Shown in pieces: positions 36,401 through 49,181 of a DNA stretch of 64,000 nt; the first letter of the stretch is position 1, and the number at the start of each line of letters is the position of its first letter. The stretch is from Apus apus. Lineage: Eukaryota; Chordata; Aves; Apodiformes; Apodidae. Below the pieces are notes generated by a model, which had not been told where the DNA came from, did not search any database, and was given only the letters and a program-made list of their open reading frames with translations. Made by a program: the position numbers and the translations under genes. The DNA lies in the NCBI RefSeq assembly GCF_020740795.1, contig NC_067285.1, positions 76,918,342 through 76,982,341 on the forward strand, written 5' to 3'.

Positions 36401-39400
36401 GAAAATAGTTTTACAATAAAGTGGTACGTATGAGGAAAAAAATGTAGTAAATCTCTGGTTTAATTCTTTCTAGGTCAGTATTCCTGGGAATAAGAGAAAT
36501 TGAATAGGGTATTTTTATTGCCTTTTTAAAGAAGTCTTATAAATTCATTAACATATTATGGTGTCATTGAGTTTTGATTACTGTTTTTACAGTTCATTTA
36601 ACTTTATTTTCTGGTGTGTGATGGTTTTTTGGTTTGTTTGTGTTGGGGGTTTTTTTATTTTTTTTGTTACTGAAGTATTATGTATATGATGTTAAGTGTT
36701 CTGTCTGATCTTTTTCTTATGATAAAATCATAACACCAGGGTGTTTGGATACTAAGTTATGGTGATAAAACTTTTAATTTCAGTTTTGTTTTCTGTGGAG
36801 GGAAATAAAAAGTGCAGTGCAAGCAGTAGGATGCAATCCTAATCCAAACCTGCTTTGGCACAGTGGGGCATGCCTCCTGATAGGTGCTTCTGGAGGAAGA
36901 GGTCTCGGTGTTACACAAAGCCCTTTTTATTTTGGTACGTGCATGGTGCCCAGAGCAAAGTCCAAAATGCAACCATACTGTCAGGGAAAAGCCTTGTTCA
37001 GTGGGATAGAGTCATGTTCTTTCCCTTGACCTGTGAATTCTGTGCCAACGTGTGGTTAGTCTGTGATTACGTCTTTCTCTTCGGATATGTGAGGTATGGA
37101 ATCAGAAGAACTCCTCAGAATGAGGAGAGTTTAGTTCTTACAAATCCTGAGCCTGTGTTGGAGTTGGCAAAGAGGTACAAAATCCACCTTCCCAGCCTGG
37201 TGGCTTGTGAGAGTACCAATTTTGGCTCCTTAATCCAGGAAGTGATTCAGATTGTAATCTGTTTTGCAAAGGGCCATTCGTTTCTACAGACTGTGAAAGA
37301 GGTGAAAAATGTACTGAACAATAGAAACATTGAACTTTGGGGTAAATTTACAATACTTGCTTTGTTTTTTTTTTTTTGTTTTTTTTTTTTACAATACTTA
37401 CTATTATTTAGTACTTGCAAGGGAAGTACTTCCCAATAAAATGTTGTACTAAATGTGGTTTGGTTAAGGCACAAATAGCCGCCTATTTCCTATGCTTGCA
37501 TTGTCAGGACACTGCCAGTTACTTGCGTATTTAGTTCCACTGTCTCCTTTACCTTTGCTTTCATTGCGAACTTAGGAGAGGGTTTTGTTTATTTTTGTTA
37601 ACAGAGGGATAAATGGAGTGTACAGTCACAAACGGGCCCAAGCCTACAAGTGTAACTGAGCAACTATTTCTGACATTAATTTGTACTATTTTGGAATAGT
37701 GCGTGGCCACCCATAAAAATAGCGATAAAATAAAGCCTCACTTTCTTTTCTCAGTTTCTGTGCAGATGCTGTTCTGAGCAAGTCCTCATTTCTCTCCCAG
37801 AGCAGCAGCTGCAACCTGATGGGTTCAATCTTCTTTTCTTCAGCCCTGTTCATTGCTGTGCTGGTATGTCAGCTCCAAGGGCCTGTATACATGGCATGGC
37901 AGAACAAAGCTTAATGTCTTAAAATACAGTGCATTGGCAATCTGCATTTGCCATTTAAGTATTTAACAGTCATAGTGTTAACACTTTTGTAATTCACTTC
38001 TTTATCTGAATTATTCATGTATAATTTTATTCCCTTATATATATTGGAGCCTACTGAGGAAAATATACTTTGAGGTCTAAAACCTTTGTTACTTTTGAGT
38101 AACAGTATTATTTTTGGCAATTACCAGTATTTTTCTGTTGTATTCAGTATACCAGAGGGAGCCCTCCTGTGGTTAATTTAATACCTATCAATTTTCTGGA
38201 ATGTTCCTAATCGGAGTATATCTTACAGGATAAAATGGACTGTTTTCTATATTTGGTTTTTTTTCAATTAAATTCAGCATTTCTAATGCATTCAGCTAAT
38301 GTTATTGTGCGTAGTTACCTTTTTTATTTACTTTTAAGCACAATCCTTTCAGATTAGTCCAAATCAAAAGAAAAAGTCAAGAAGCCTCTATTCAGGCCAA
38401 CATTTGGGCTTGTAGAAAGATCCTTGTGATGAGGGAGACTCCATGGCCTTATCAAAGTGGGATGCAGGATTGCTCACTTATTAGGGGAGCATACCTGAGC
38501 TGTGTTTTATCCCCTCACTGGGACATGATGGTCACTTCTTTCCTGAACTTCCTTATGTCCCTGCACAGGGACTGTAGCTCTTGTGTTTGAGTCTGGAGTA
38601 CTGCTAGGCCCACCCTGGTTGGAATGCGGTCTGCACTGTGCTACTGTTCGGTGGAGATGCAGCTGTGTGTGTAGGCAGGTGTCTGTTCACATATAGAGGA
38701 AAGAACAATTCAGCTTTTTTTCTTCCTTTTTTTTTTTTTTTAATGTTCAGACAGGTAACTTATGGCATTTGTCTAGCAATATGCTGATGTGCACATTTAT
38801 AGCAATTGACTTCAGCAAAACGGAGTGTATGCTAACTATTTTGATGGATTAGGGCCAAGAGCAGACATTTGTTTACGTTAAAAAATGCTGAAAAAAACCC
38901 TCAGAGGTCGACAAGTTAAGTACAGTGCAGCTCAGGAATCCCAAGCTAAAAATCCTACATATTAATGTTCCTCACTATCAAAAAACCAAGTTACTCTGAC
39001 TGGAAGAAGTAGCAATCCCCGTTTTTTAATATTTCTTTAAAAAATGGAAGAAGCTGCATTAGGAAATGTTAACCTGCTGTACTAACTCATTTCTGAAAAT
39101 TCTGGTGTAAACTGGTTTATAAGGTCAAGCTCTGTTATGATTCATTGGTTTCAAACTGGTTTTGATGATTGTCACATTTGTAGGAGTTTCACTGGATGAT
39201 GGGCTTGAGTGGGTAATCTTTCTCAAAATATGTCTCTGACAAAGATATCCTTTCCCTCTTTGTTTTAAAAAACGCTGTAGCGAGGAGGTTTGCTCAAGAG
39301 GTAAAAAAGAGGAAGAGAATCTGTTCTAGGGATTTAACAGAATTTCATTCTGCTTTTGCAAATTCTTCACCTTCATTTCTGTAATTTCCAAACATCTTTC

Positions 39401-42400
39401 TTTAGAGAAGATGACATGTCTCCAAGTCTGTGTAAACACCTGGTGATTTAAATAAGCTATTTAATCACCAAATTAATAGCAATATATTCAGAGAATTGTA
39501 GGAATACAAATTATAAGGTGTATGTGCAGCTAACATAGGAAATACATGGGCTAAAATACACCACTCTTTTTTGGACATTTGTGTCCTGCGGGGTCAGAGT
39601 TGCCATGTTCCTGTTCAAGGTAGAATTTCACAGGGACAATATTATTTTCCATTTTGAGATCTCTTGGCAGATCTTATTGAAGGAATTTCCTGGCCCTTCT
39701 TTCTCCTGATCAGATCATGTTTATTGAAGACCTCTGCCCTCACTTTGGGAAGCAGTCACTAGCTGAAATGTGATGCTTTCATCTAGCCACATGTGGTTTC
39801 AACAGATAACTGCAGCATCACCTCCAGCTGTTGGTTACCATCCAATGCCTGAATTTTTCAGCCAAATCTCTAATGATAGGGCATAATGGCACTTGGCATG
39901 TACTTAATTGGATCATCTGAAACCTCTTCCACAACAGTTTAAGCCTGTCTGCTGGATTTTTCCCCGAAGTAGTTGAAGGATGTTTGCATGTTGTCTTCAG
40001 AGCCATGTAAACAGTAACCCCAATGAGAGCTGCAGCAACAAGTTTGGAGAATGGTGTCACCTGGCGGTGCTGTGAACATGCAGTGGCCTGAAACTTCTGC
40101 CAGGTTTGTGCTGGCTAAGACTTAACATGGGCAGTGTAGTTTCCCGTGCTTTTCGGGTGCTTTTTTTATACAAAATTTACAGTTTAAAGTGGACACAGTA
40201 GACCAGAAAGTCTGGCCTCTACAACTTAAATGTAATAAACTGTTGATTCTGTGTGTAAGATACAGTGGTGATTTAACAGTTTACTTCTGTGCTATACAGT
40301 GGTTTATGACAGGATGTGATACTGCCAAGAGATTTAGGTAGACAGAGTAATTACCAAACCTAGAATTTGGTCAGGACAGCAGTGTTAATATTGGGTGCTT
40401 TAGAAATTGGATTGCTCATTGAATTGTGTAAGTGTAGATTTATCAGACTAACTTAAGGTGCTCATTTGCTTAAAGAAGCATAATTTTTCATACTTGTACT
40501 TAAAATATTACAACAGATGAGTTTGTTGAGAAAATTTTAGCCTGTTTACTTCTTGCTCTCTGAAAATAGTTTCCTATAAATTAGTTTCCTATAAATTAAG
40601 TACTAGGAGAATGCAAACATTTAGGACAAGCAAGAACCTTTTATAGCCAGACTGTGTTAAATTCTGTTTGTAGACAAAGATGAGTCTGTCTTCAGAGCCA
40701 ATGTCTAGGAGATCCAGGCCCTGCACATATATTTCTCTAAAGTTAACAGCTTCTGTAATGTGCAGTAAGTATTTTATCCCATATGTTATTGCCTCACTGT
40801 TATTAAAAATCTCCCAGTTTTGCACTAGGTAACATAACTGTCATGGGCACTTTGTCATTCTATGTTGTCATCTAATCCCTGGGCTAAAAGTTGTACTTGT
40901 AACATTTGAGTAATGCTACTGAAGCTTTCTGTGATTGTGTCAGAGACTGCAAGGTCAAGCAAGTGCACATGTACTTGGGAGGTCTGAGATATTCCCACCC
41001 ACAAGAGTTAGCTCTAACAGATACTGGCAACTGAAATCTCTCTCTGTTCAGATTAACTATACCCTTCGCAAAATTCTGCCAGTCCTGGCAAAGCCTGCAC
41101 AGGTGCAGCAGTAGTTAGTCAGATGCAGATAACTTGAGACTGGAAGTTGTACCAAATCTCATGCTGAAGCAGTATCCTTTTGTGGTTCACCAGCTGTGAA
41201 TCATCTGTTTTGCACAGAATGTATTACATGGTTTAATGCAATAGTTCACTTATGTAATTTTATTATATGAGAGGCAAAGTACCTAGTGTGGTAAGGAAAG
41301 CCACCTTATTTTCAGCATAGCAGCACACTTCGATCTCTTGCCTCTCTCTTTTTTTCATTTTATTTTATTTTTATTTTTGTTTGGGTTTTGTTTTTTGTTG
41401 TTGTTTGTGTTTTCCCCCTGAAGAACAGAAGATGTTTCAACTTCTTTAATGTTTTTGATATCTCATTTGACTGCTGGGTAAATTATAATATTGGATTACT
41501 TGCATCTTGGAAATTTTTAGATTCCTTTGTGGTAGTCTCAAATTAGCACAGAGAATGCATGAAAAAGACACATTACTGCCATCTTACAAGAAATATGTTG
41601 CTGTTTTTCAGGCTCTGATAAATTACTATGTTTTAAGTTGCATTTGGTATGGGTAGAAAATGAATGACAGGCTTGAAAGAATGTTGTGTTTCCAGAATAG
41701 CTCCACACAAACTAAAGTGACTGACAAATTGCTGATCAATTTTTGCAACTAAAACAGCAGTATAGAAACGTAAATCCAGAACTTCTGTGACATTAAGTAA
41801 CTAATTCTCCACTAAAGTTACAAAATCAGCAGAGACATAGAATACATGGACATAAAAAGTACTGGGGGTGGCTGTAGAAATTAGCAGAAAACTGAAAAAA
41901 GACATGAAAAGTCCTCATAGCAATATATTGCTGCATTATATTTAAGCTGTGTTTCACATCAGATTAAATCTTTTTCAGTATAAGGACATCCTTGACATAA
42001 TTCCCAGTGATAGTGAAGTGGTGGGAATTACTCCAAATATATGGAGCATCCCTCCTATGGATGGTCAAATTTTATTTTGATCTATATTCTTGATATGTAT
42101 AGAAGTCTGAGAGAAGAGTGGCTTTCTCTCTCCATTCTCCCTACAGCAATCAGTTTAAGAAATACAAGCCTCATGAAACTGCAACCAGAACATGTCAGCC
42201 TATGAGTTGCTAACATGAAAGTGAGATTGCATTCACCTCCATCAGTTGCCTATATATGCTAATGGAACTTTAAAAAACAAAACAAAACTAGAAGCTGGTA
42301 TCTTGATCATTGCAAACAGACATGCGGCAAAGCTTCAGAAGGATAGGAAATAAATCTGACTGAAAACAGTCTGCTAGTCTGTGTGATCTTTCCCCATCTT

Positions 42401-44412
42401 CCCTGTCTCCTTGCTTCATGAGGATAGGATGCACCAAGAGCAGGAAAGGTGCTGAGATGTTGTTTAAACCATCCGTACACACAGTGTAGAGAGAAACTGC
42501 TTGACAAAGAGTTGTTATTAACATGAGAATTACTTTTGATAAAGCTGTGATGGTATCTTGTCAAATTACTACTCAGAAATTCCAAGTGCTGTAGTTCATG
42601 TGCTTACCCCACACAGAGTAATAGTGCAGTCAGTGAAGATAAAGGTGTTTTTGTTGAAGCAACTTCAGTATGAACATGTGAGAGGGAAATTTTTCATCAA
42701 ATGCTCAAGACGCACAACAGATGTCTCCTTCAGAAGCAATGAAGAAAAATTGTATTTTTTTTACTGGGTGAAGGGAAATGGAGATGGCATCATGCTAAGC
42801 AGCAACCTGCTTCTGCATCTGCAATGGAAGTGTGTGACAAATGAACACGAGATGTAGCTCAGGACACATGGATTTACTATCTGGGCATCTTATAACCGCT
42901 TCAGACAAAGATCTTGGTAAAACTTGCCTTTTCTTGTATTGTAGTAATGTTTGTTCTGGGTCTTATGAGAGTAAAATCTTACCAAACATTTTAAAATTCA
43001 GTGAATTGCAATTTTTCTATGCATTTCAAAGAAATCATTAGGAGAACAGATTTTTCAGAAATGGTTATTAGTGTGGGCTTTGAGTATTTAATTGTTTTTT
43101 TTTTTTAATATACACACACGTGCATGTTTGTTTATGGGCAGGAGGAGGCAAAGAGACCGTCTTTGCTTCCTACAGGGAGAGGGAGTTGATTTTTCTCCAT
43201 GTCCTAACAACCTTATGAGGAAGTATTAATGAGTATAAATTCAGTACAATCTATAGTGTCTTTGGCGTTTTCCAATTTGGTGTGTTTTTTTTTTAATAAA
43301 TGTAGATTTTTGCTTTGGTTTTGTTTCCCCTACCTCCTTATGCACAGATTGTATGTGGGCTGGCTTTTTTTTTTTTTAAATTGATAACTTTAGGTGATCT
43401 GCTGGACTTTTTGTCCCTCTCTACTTCTGAGTCTTGAATTAAATAGGAAATAAGGACATTTAATTTATGCCCTTTATTTTTTCACATCTTTCCTGCTAGT
43501 AGTTTCTGCTCTTTAAACAAGGGACTCTCATACACATTTCCTTAGGAGGCCATACACAAGTTTGTTCAAAAAATACTTGCCCAAGGCTGCCGTCCTTACA
43601 ATAGACTTTGCTAATGTGCTTTTCTCCTGACATATGTGATCTAACATAATCAAACAACTGACCTTCTCTTCCATTTAGTAACCTTCTTCATAAAGCATAT
43701 TAACCTTCCATTTACTGATCTGCTTGTTAGACCAGCTATGCTCTTTTAATGATAACGGAGAGTGAGAAAGTGCCAGTGTTAGCATGGAAGTGACAGAAAG
43801 GAAACATGAAAGAAAGGAAAATCTACAGCCAGGAGAATAATAAGGAAATAGATCCAATCAAATGTATTTCTGGAACTTCCAATTCATGTTGCTGTCATGT
43901 TTCCCATGCCTTCACTTTCATGTTGCTCTCATCTGCATCTCTGGCTTGTATTACTGGTTTGTTTTTGGTTGTGTGTTTGTGGTGGGGGTTTTTTTGGCTG
44001 TTTTGTTTGTTTGTTTTATTAAAATGCATGCTAACTGCAACATTTCCTCTCTGTTCTAATGTATTATAGCATATCAGTAAAGCTTCTTTGGAATACCCTG
44101 GATTAATTATGCATTTAAACGGTTTTAAAATGACCCTGGGCTAGGTCAATTATTGAAGTAGTGCCAGTGAGGAATATTTTATTTTGATTCCAGTAAGCTC
44201 TTAGTTTTATGTTAACTGCATCAGAGAAACATGTTCTGTGTGCTCTTAATGCTGTAGTGAATTTAAAATGTGTGAATAAAGCATGCTTCATATTTTGATG
44301 TAACAAACTGAGGCTCCTTCTTGAGAGGAGAGTCTGTAGTCTTGTTTTCTTTCGTTGTATGTGTTGTCACCTTTTTGCAGTAGTTTTCTGAGAAAGCAGG
44401 TTTGTCTTTTTT
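33431..44412 (+). other. GALNTL6 intron 1, first part; no exon seen
   Basis: AT-rich intron sequence without recognised exons or repeat families. T22 at 34861-34882 and T-rich low complexity at 36640-36665, 37362-37391 and 41345-41420 are the only simple repeats of note. Others are a 15-bp tandem duplication (AGTTTCCTATAAATT) at 40568-40597 and an unusually long open frame at 36855-37439, for which I know no homologue. Confidence 0.6.
34861..34882 (+). repeat. T22 homopolymer
   Basis: Twenty-two T residues in intron 1. It is not attached to a recognisable retroposon. Confidence 0.85.
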
Positions 44413-44483
44413 GATACAAAAGGGAAGACTTTGTGAGCTGCAGGTGCTGCTTATGGCATGTTGGGCATCTTCCCTTTTGTATC
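44413..44483. repeat. inverted repeat with perfect 16-bp arms
   Basis: GATACAAAAGGGAAGA at 44413-44428 is the exact reverse complement of 44468-44483. The 39-nt loop between them contains GCAGGTGCTGC. Pairing does not extend inward or outward. In transcripts of the intron this would be a 71-nt stem-loop. Confidence 0.85.
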
Positions 44484-47400
44484 CCCCAAGTTTAACAGAT
44501 CCTTGTTACTAGACCTGTACTTGGACAAAACAGTCTCTTGCATGAAAGGGTGGAAGGACTGAGTAGCTCAGGGTGTTTCGCTTTGGGAACCGTAGCTCGG
44601 TGATGGTCTTTGAGCTCCTATCAAAACCAAGGGGAGATTCTTAGTGGAGCTGCCCTGGTTTGCCTCCCGACGTTTTGTGGCATTTTTTTTCACGTCTGTT
44701 GGTGGAGACAGGCCTGCAGAGGATGTGTGAGAAGCAGCAGTGGATGTGGAGAGGAAGGGGCCTTAGTATGCCCATGGGCTGTGGATACAAACAGCATTGG
44801 TGGCTGGTAATGTGCTTGGGGTGGCCACCCTGAAACACTGCCTCTGGCTGGGCAGAGTGTGGTGTCAAGCAGTGTGTGAATGTGATGTAGCAGTTAAGGT
44901 GGTTTGTGAGGCACAGCAGCCTGAAAATCATATGAAGGAAGAGCTTTGGTTCATGAGTGGGAAATTACTGTTATTTGTGATGCAAAGCGGAAGAATTTTG
45001 TAAAAGAGATTATTTCCCAAAATTTTATTTGTAAAAACAGTGCATTTAATTTTTTCTTGCAAAATTCAATTCTGCAATTATTGTGCAGTTAGCTTTCTAT
45101 TTCTTTTCCCTTTTAGAAGTGGAAGGTGTTAGTTCCCGAGTTCTGCTTTAGAATTGAGCTGGAACGAGGGCTTATTGCCCATTTTTCAAAATACAGGGAT
45201 GTGCTTTTTCACACCCCAACTATGTCTTTATATTTTAATCTAGGCTGCCCTTTACAGCTGTGCAAAGCTGTCCTGTAGTTTCTCCACTGTATTCTTAACA
45301 CTGTGGGCAGCTTACGCTGCAAATTTAAAAAGCAAACAAAAATGGGCTCATTAAAAAAAAATTAATAATGCAGTCTCATCTCAAGAAAACTGGCATTGCC
45401 CACCGTTCAATGACCTTGGGCTTCACAGGTTTGGCAGTGGTTTGGAAGCTTAAGTAACTCGTTAAGTTTCACCAGTAACTTTAGGATGTGGTTGCAGTTT
45501 TTATTAAATTGGACTTCTGGAAGAGGAGCTGGAAATTGACTCTGGTCATGGCTTGAGAACGTATCTACACAGAACTTAGAGATATTTGTTTAAACTAAGC
45601 AGAATGTGCACCTGCCCGGAACAATTATTTCAACTAATTTAGAGGTCTGTTAATTACCTAATAGGAATAAAACTGATTTAAAATTAAGACTCCTACCCTG
45701 TGTAGAGCAGTGATTTGGCAGTGTCTGAGATGCTCAAGAGGTAAGCAGAGATACTGAACATGAAGCCACTTAAGAGGAGAAAAATATGTAAGAACAAGAC
45801 CAGAAAGATTAATTCCAATTGCTTCAGAAGAATCATGGAAAGGAAAATAAAATCCCTTTTATATTTTGGGATTGATATTATTCTAATTTTCTTCCAGGTG
45901 CTTGAAAAGTAAGATGATCCATGCCTACAAAATAAGGGGCATAAAAAACAAACGATGGGATTAATAGCCAGTATTTGGAAGATTAATTATAATGGACAGA
46001 GTTTATATAATAGAAGAGAGAGAAAATAAAAAATGGGAAATTTGGGATAGGATACAGTCAGAAATTTACTGCTATCATGAAAGATCTCTTCACATAATTT
46101 TATCTTTTCTCATCTAGCCCTCTGCTGTCAAATGTGCATAAATATAAAATATATAAGGAAGTAAATAATCTTAGTTTTACATATACAGCAGTAACTTCTG
46201 ACACAGTAATTGCTACTCAGGAAGGAGCTCTTGATTTTTATGCTAGTTTTATGAAAATGTTAGCTTTCATTTCAAAGAGAATAACATGGTTATGACTACT
46301 GTGTAAATTAATTATGTACTTTCAAATACTGTATGCAATTCTTGTGCAACTGTAATCATCACCCGTGATGTGGAAAAGATACCTGTCAAGGGTGCCTGAA
46401 TAAGGTAAAGGCTTCCTTGCTAAGTAACCGATGAGAAGACTGAGAGTGTGATAAAGGTGTCTGAGAAGAGAGTAACATGGAAAAGCTATGCAGGAATCCC
46501 TTTATTCACTGTCTTTCAGTAGAAATAATAGCAATGAATTAAATACTGAACCAGATTCAAAACAAATTACAGGTACAGGTCTTTGTACAATAAGTTATTA
46601 AGCTGTGGAGCTCTCTCAACCAGGGATTGTGCTCATTAGAAGCTTCTTACATGGCTTCAAGAAACAATTGAATACATTCACAGAATAAAAATCCATTAGA
46701 GCTAAAGACAGCACCTCTGGCTTACGAAGTCCTTGAACCACCAGCTGCTGAGTTCTGGAGGATGGTTTGTTTACCATGTATTTATATCAGTCTTTAGGAC
46801 TTGCTGTTGATCACTGTCAGATGTCTAGATGGACCTTTTTGTAAGGCTTGCACAAAGTAATTTTGTAGACTAGTAACGTGTAAGTTATCCATGGGAGCTG
46901 CTGATAGGAAATAAAATTGTGGAACAGGAAGAGATTTTAAATGCGTTACTGGATGCTGGAGAGTGTTCTTTTAAGCCAGAAGGTATAATAGATGCCAGAC
47001 AGGTTCAGTGTTGCAGCTCTCCAGTGAATCTCAGGTGTGACACACTGAGAAAGCATGCGTCTTAGACTTAAGTGCAACTGTAACACTATGTGTTCTATTC
47101 TAAATACATTTCTTGGTGCATGTTTGATATTTGAGGGAGAGTAAAGACACAACTTCAACATGCTAAACTTTTAATTGTACTTATGGAGACACTGATCCCC
47201 ATGATCTCCATCCTTACTTAGGTGCTAGCAATAGGATCCTAGAGTCTTCTGCATACTTACTTTGCTTTGAATTTTTTATACAATATTTTATCTTTTTCTC
47301 TCACCTAAATAGTGTTAAATTTTTCCTCCTCAGGATAAAGCAGTGACATGTTAAATATGGTAGAGTGTTGTAAGCAGTATCTTAAATCTGATACCATGGC

Positions 47401-48035
47401 ATTGTGTCAGTATATGTGGAACAGCTTTGGAAGGGGTTGTGTTTTTTGTCTTGGGGTTTGTTTTATTAATTCAGAAGGGAAATGTTTGCCTACATTGCTA
47501 TGTTATACATAAAGAGGAGATTATGGCCTTAAAATATTTAAATTAGTCCTTCAATGTATGCAGAGCTGTACATTCATTTGTAACTGAAACTTTAAAGTAC
47601 ATATAGATACAAATGCGATGTTTTGTAATTTACAAATGGTTCCCATTTTACTGGTATTGAACTTTGATATCAAGGCTGCATTCTGGATTTCAGTGTGAAC
47701 AGAATCTACCACAGAATCTACCACAGGAATGTGTATCTTAACCAGCTAAGAATAAAGAAAACAATCTTTCTTTTCCCCCTTCCTCAGTACAGGCTACTTA
47801 CAAGAAACCTGATTCATTAGCATTCTACAGGCTGTGCTGGTCAGGGATGTGCCAGATGCTTACCAGAACACCACTTAAGAGTTTGCTGACAGTAACTGGT
47901 GAAGATAAAAGCTCATCTCTTTTTCCTTTTTTTTTCTTTCTTTAATGAATAGCATAAAGTGAAATTGCTAATGCAAAGCAGTGCATCTAAGATGGAAAAG
48001 TGTTTTTAAAGAACTCTCTTGGATTTTAGTTTTAA
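44484..48035 (+). other. GALNTL6 intron 1, no exon seen
   Basis: No exon, RNA gene or transposon family recognised. A duplicated CAGAATCTACCA word occurs near 47699-47722. Confidence 0.5.
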
Positions 48036-48382
48036 AATCATAGAAGTTTTGAAAGGGACGTTAATGATTGTCTAGTTCCAACTCCCCTGCTATGCCGCTT
48101 CCCACTAGACCAGGTTGCTCAAAACTCCATCCAGCCTGGCTTTGAACACTTTCACTAATGGGGCATCCACAGTTTCTCTGGGCAACCTGTTCCAGTGCCT
48201 CAGTACCCTCATCATAAATAAATAAATAAATAAAAATGTTCAACCGAAATCTACCCTTTTTTGGTTTGAAACTGTTGCCCTTTGTCCTGACACTATAGGC
48301 CTTGTTAAAAAGTCTCTCTTTGTCTTCTTATAAGCCCCCTTTATATGTTGAAAGGCCACAGTAAGGTCTTCCGAGAGCAGTG
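48036..48382 (-). mobile_element. CR1 3' fragment, inverted, old
   Basis: The plus strand shows AAATCATAGAAG at the start, GACCAGGTTGCTCAAAACTCC near 48108, then GGCAACCTGTTCCAGTGCCTC near 48181 and TTTGAAACTGTTGCCCTTTG near 48266. All are reverse complements of the CR1 3' UTR and RT C-terminus. A (TAAA)n microsatellite at 48215-48235 sits where CR1 normally encodes its A-rich KKNF region, apparently a local expansion. No coding frame is preserved. Confidence 0.9.
48215..48235 (+). repeat. (TAAA)n microsatellite inside the CR1
   Basis: About five tandem TAAA units grown from an A-rich segment of the CR1 body. Confidence 0.85.
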
Positions 48383-48639
48383 CATACTTATTGGTTAAAA
48401 CCTGCCACTGCACTTGTACATGTGATATAGAAGTTTTATTTCTTTTTCCTAAATACATGCCTGCTATATAGTCCTGGCTTGTGTATACAGCTTGCAGTGT
48501 GATACTATCAATTATACTGTTGACCTTGTGTTAAGGCTTGAATTTTAGAATTACACAAGTGCTTCCATAGTATTTAAAAGCAAAACAATAGGATTTTTTT
48601 TAAAAAAATACAGTGTTCATTGCCCTCATTACTGGAATA

Positions 48640-48665
48640 AGCTCCCATTGCCTTCAATGGGAGCT
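48640..48665. repeat. perfect 11-bp stem, 4-nt loop
   Basis: AGCTCCCATTG (48640-48650) and its exact reverse complement (48655-48665) flank the loop CCTT. The CTCCCATTG/CAATGGGAG pair recurs in several ancient vertebrate repeats, so this may be the fossil of one. The flanks are too degraded to name it. Confidence 0.75.
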
Positions 48666-49109
48666 GAGTTTTGTAATCAGTGCTGTCAGTCACCATCTGG
48701 ACTGACTTTCTCTTTCATATCTGAATCTTACTGTACAGTCCTTCTTTTCTAGGTTGCCATCTGTCAGGCGATTTGTTTTGACTTGTTTCCAGCATCAACC
48801 TTTGCACCTTCTTTAGTGTCCTCTTTTGTGTTCTAAGCAACCTCTTGAATCTTTCTTCTTTCCGCTGTCTTATAAATACATTTAAAAAAACTGGTGTACA
48901 CAATCAAGTACCCTAGCAATAATAAACCAAACCCAGGGCAACATCACAGTCATCTGAAGAAAATCTGCCAGGAGGTCAAGGCTGAGAAGTCATTGACCCT
49001 AAACCCTTTTTCTCATCCCTACAAGTGGTATTTCAAAGGAGTGGCAGAGGGAGATGCCTGATGACTTTGACTCTTTTCTGTGGATAAATGAAATCAGTTA
49101 GGATAGCGT
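48666..49109 (+). other. GALNTL6 intron 1, no exon seen
   Basis: No recognisable gene. The stretch 48940-49105 has a composition different from its neighbours and may be unrecognised repeat, but I cannot assign it. Confidence 0.4.
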
Positions 49110-49181
49110 TGTGGTGGATTTGATCCTTACGGGACGCTGGGTGCCCACCAAAGCCATTCTATCACTCCCCTCATCAACTGG
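49110..49181 (-). mobile_element. 72-bp end of an ERVL-type LTR
   Basis: The plus strand begins TGTGGTGGATTTGATCC and continues with GGGACGCTGGGTGCCCACCA (49131 onward) and CTATCACTCCCCTCATCAAC (49159 onward). These are the reverse complement of the U5 end of the widespread avian ERVL-type LTR (GAGTGATAG...GGTGGGCACCCAGCGTCC...CCACCACA). Only the terminal 72 bp remains, with no internal viral sequence. Confidence 0.7.
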
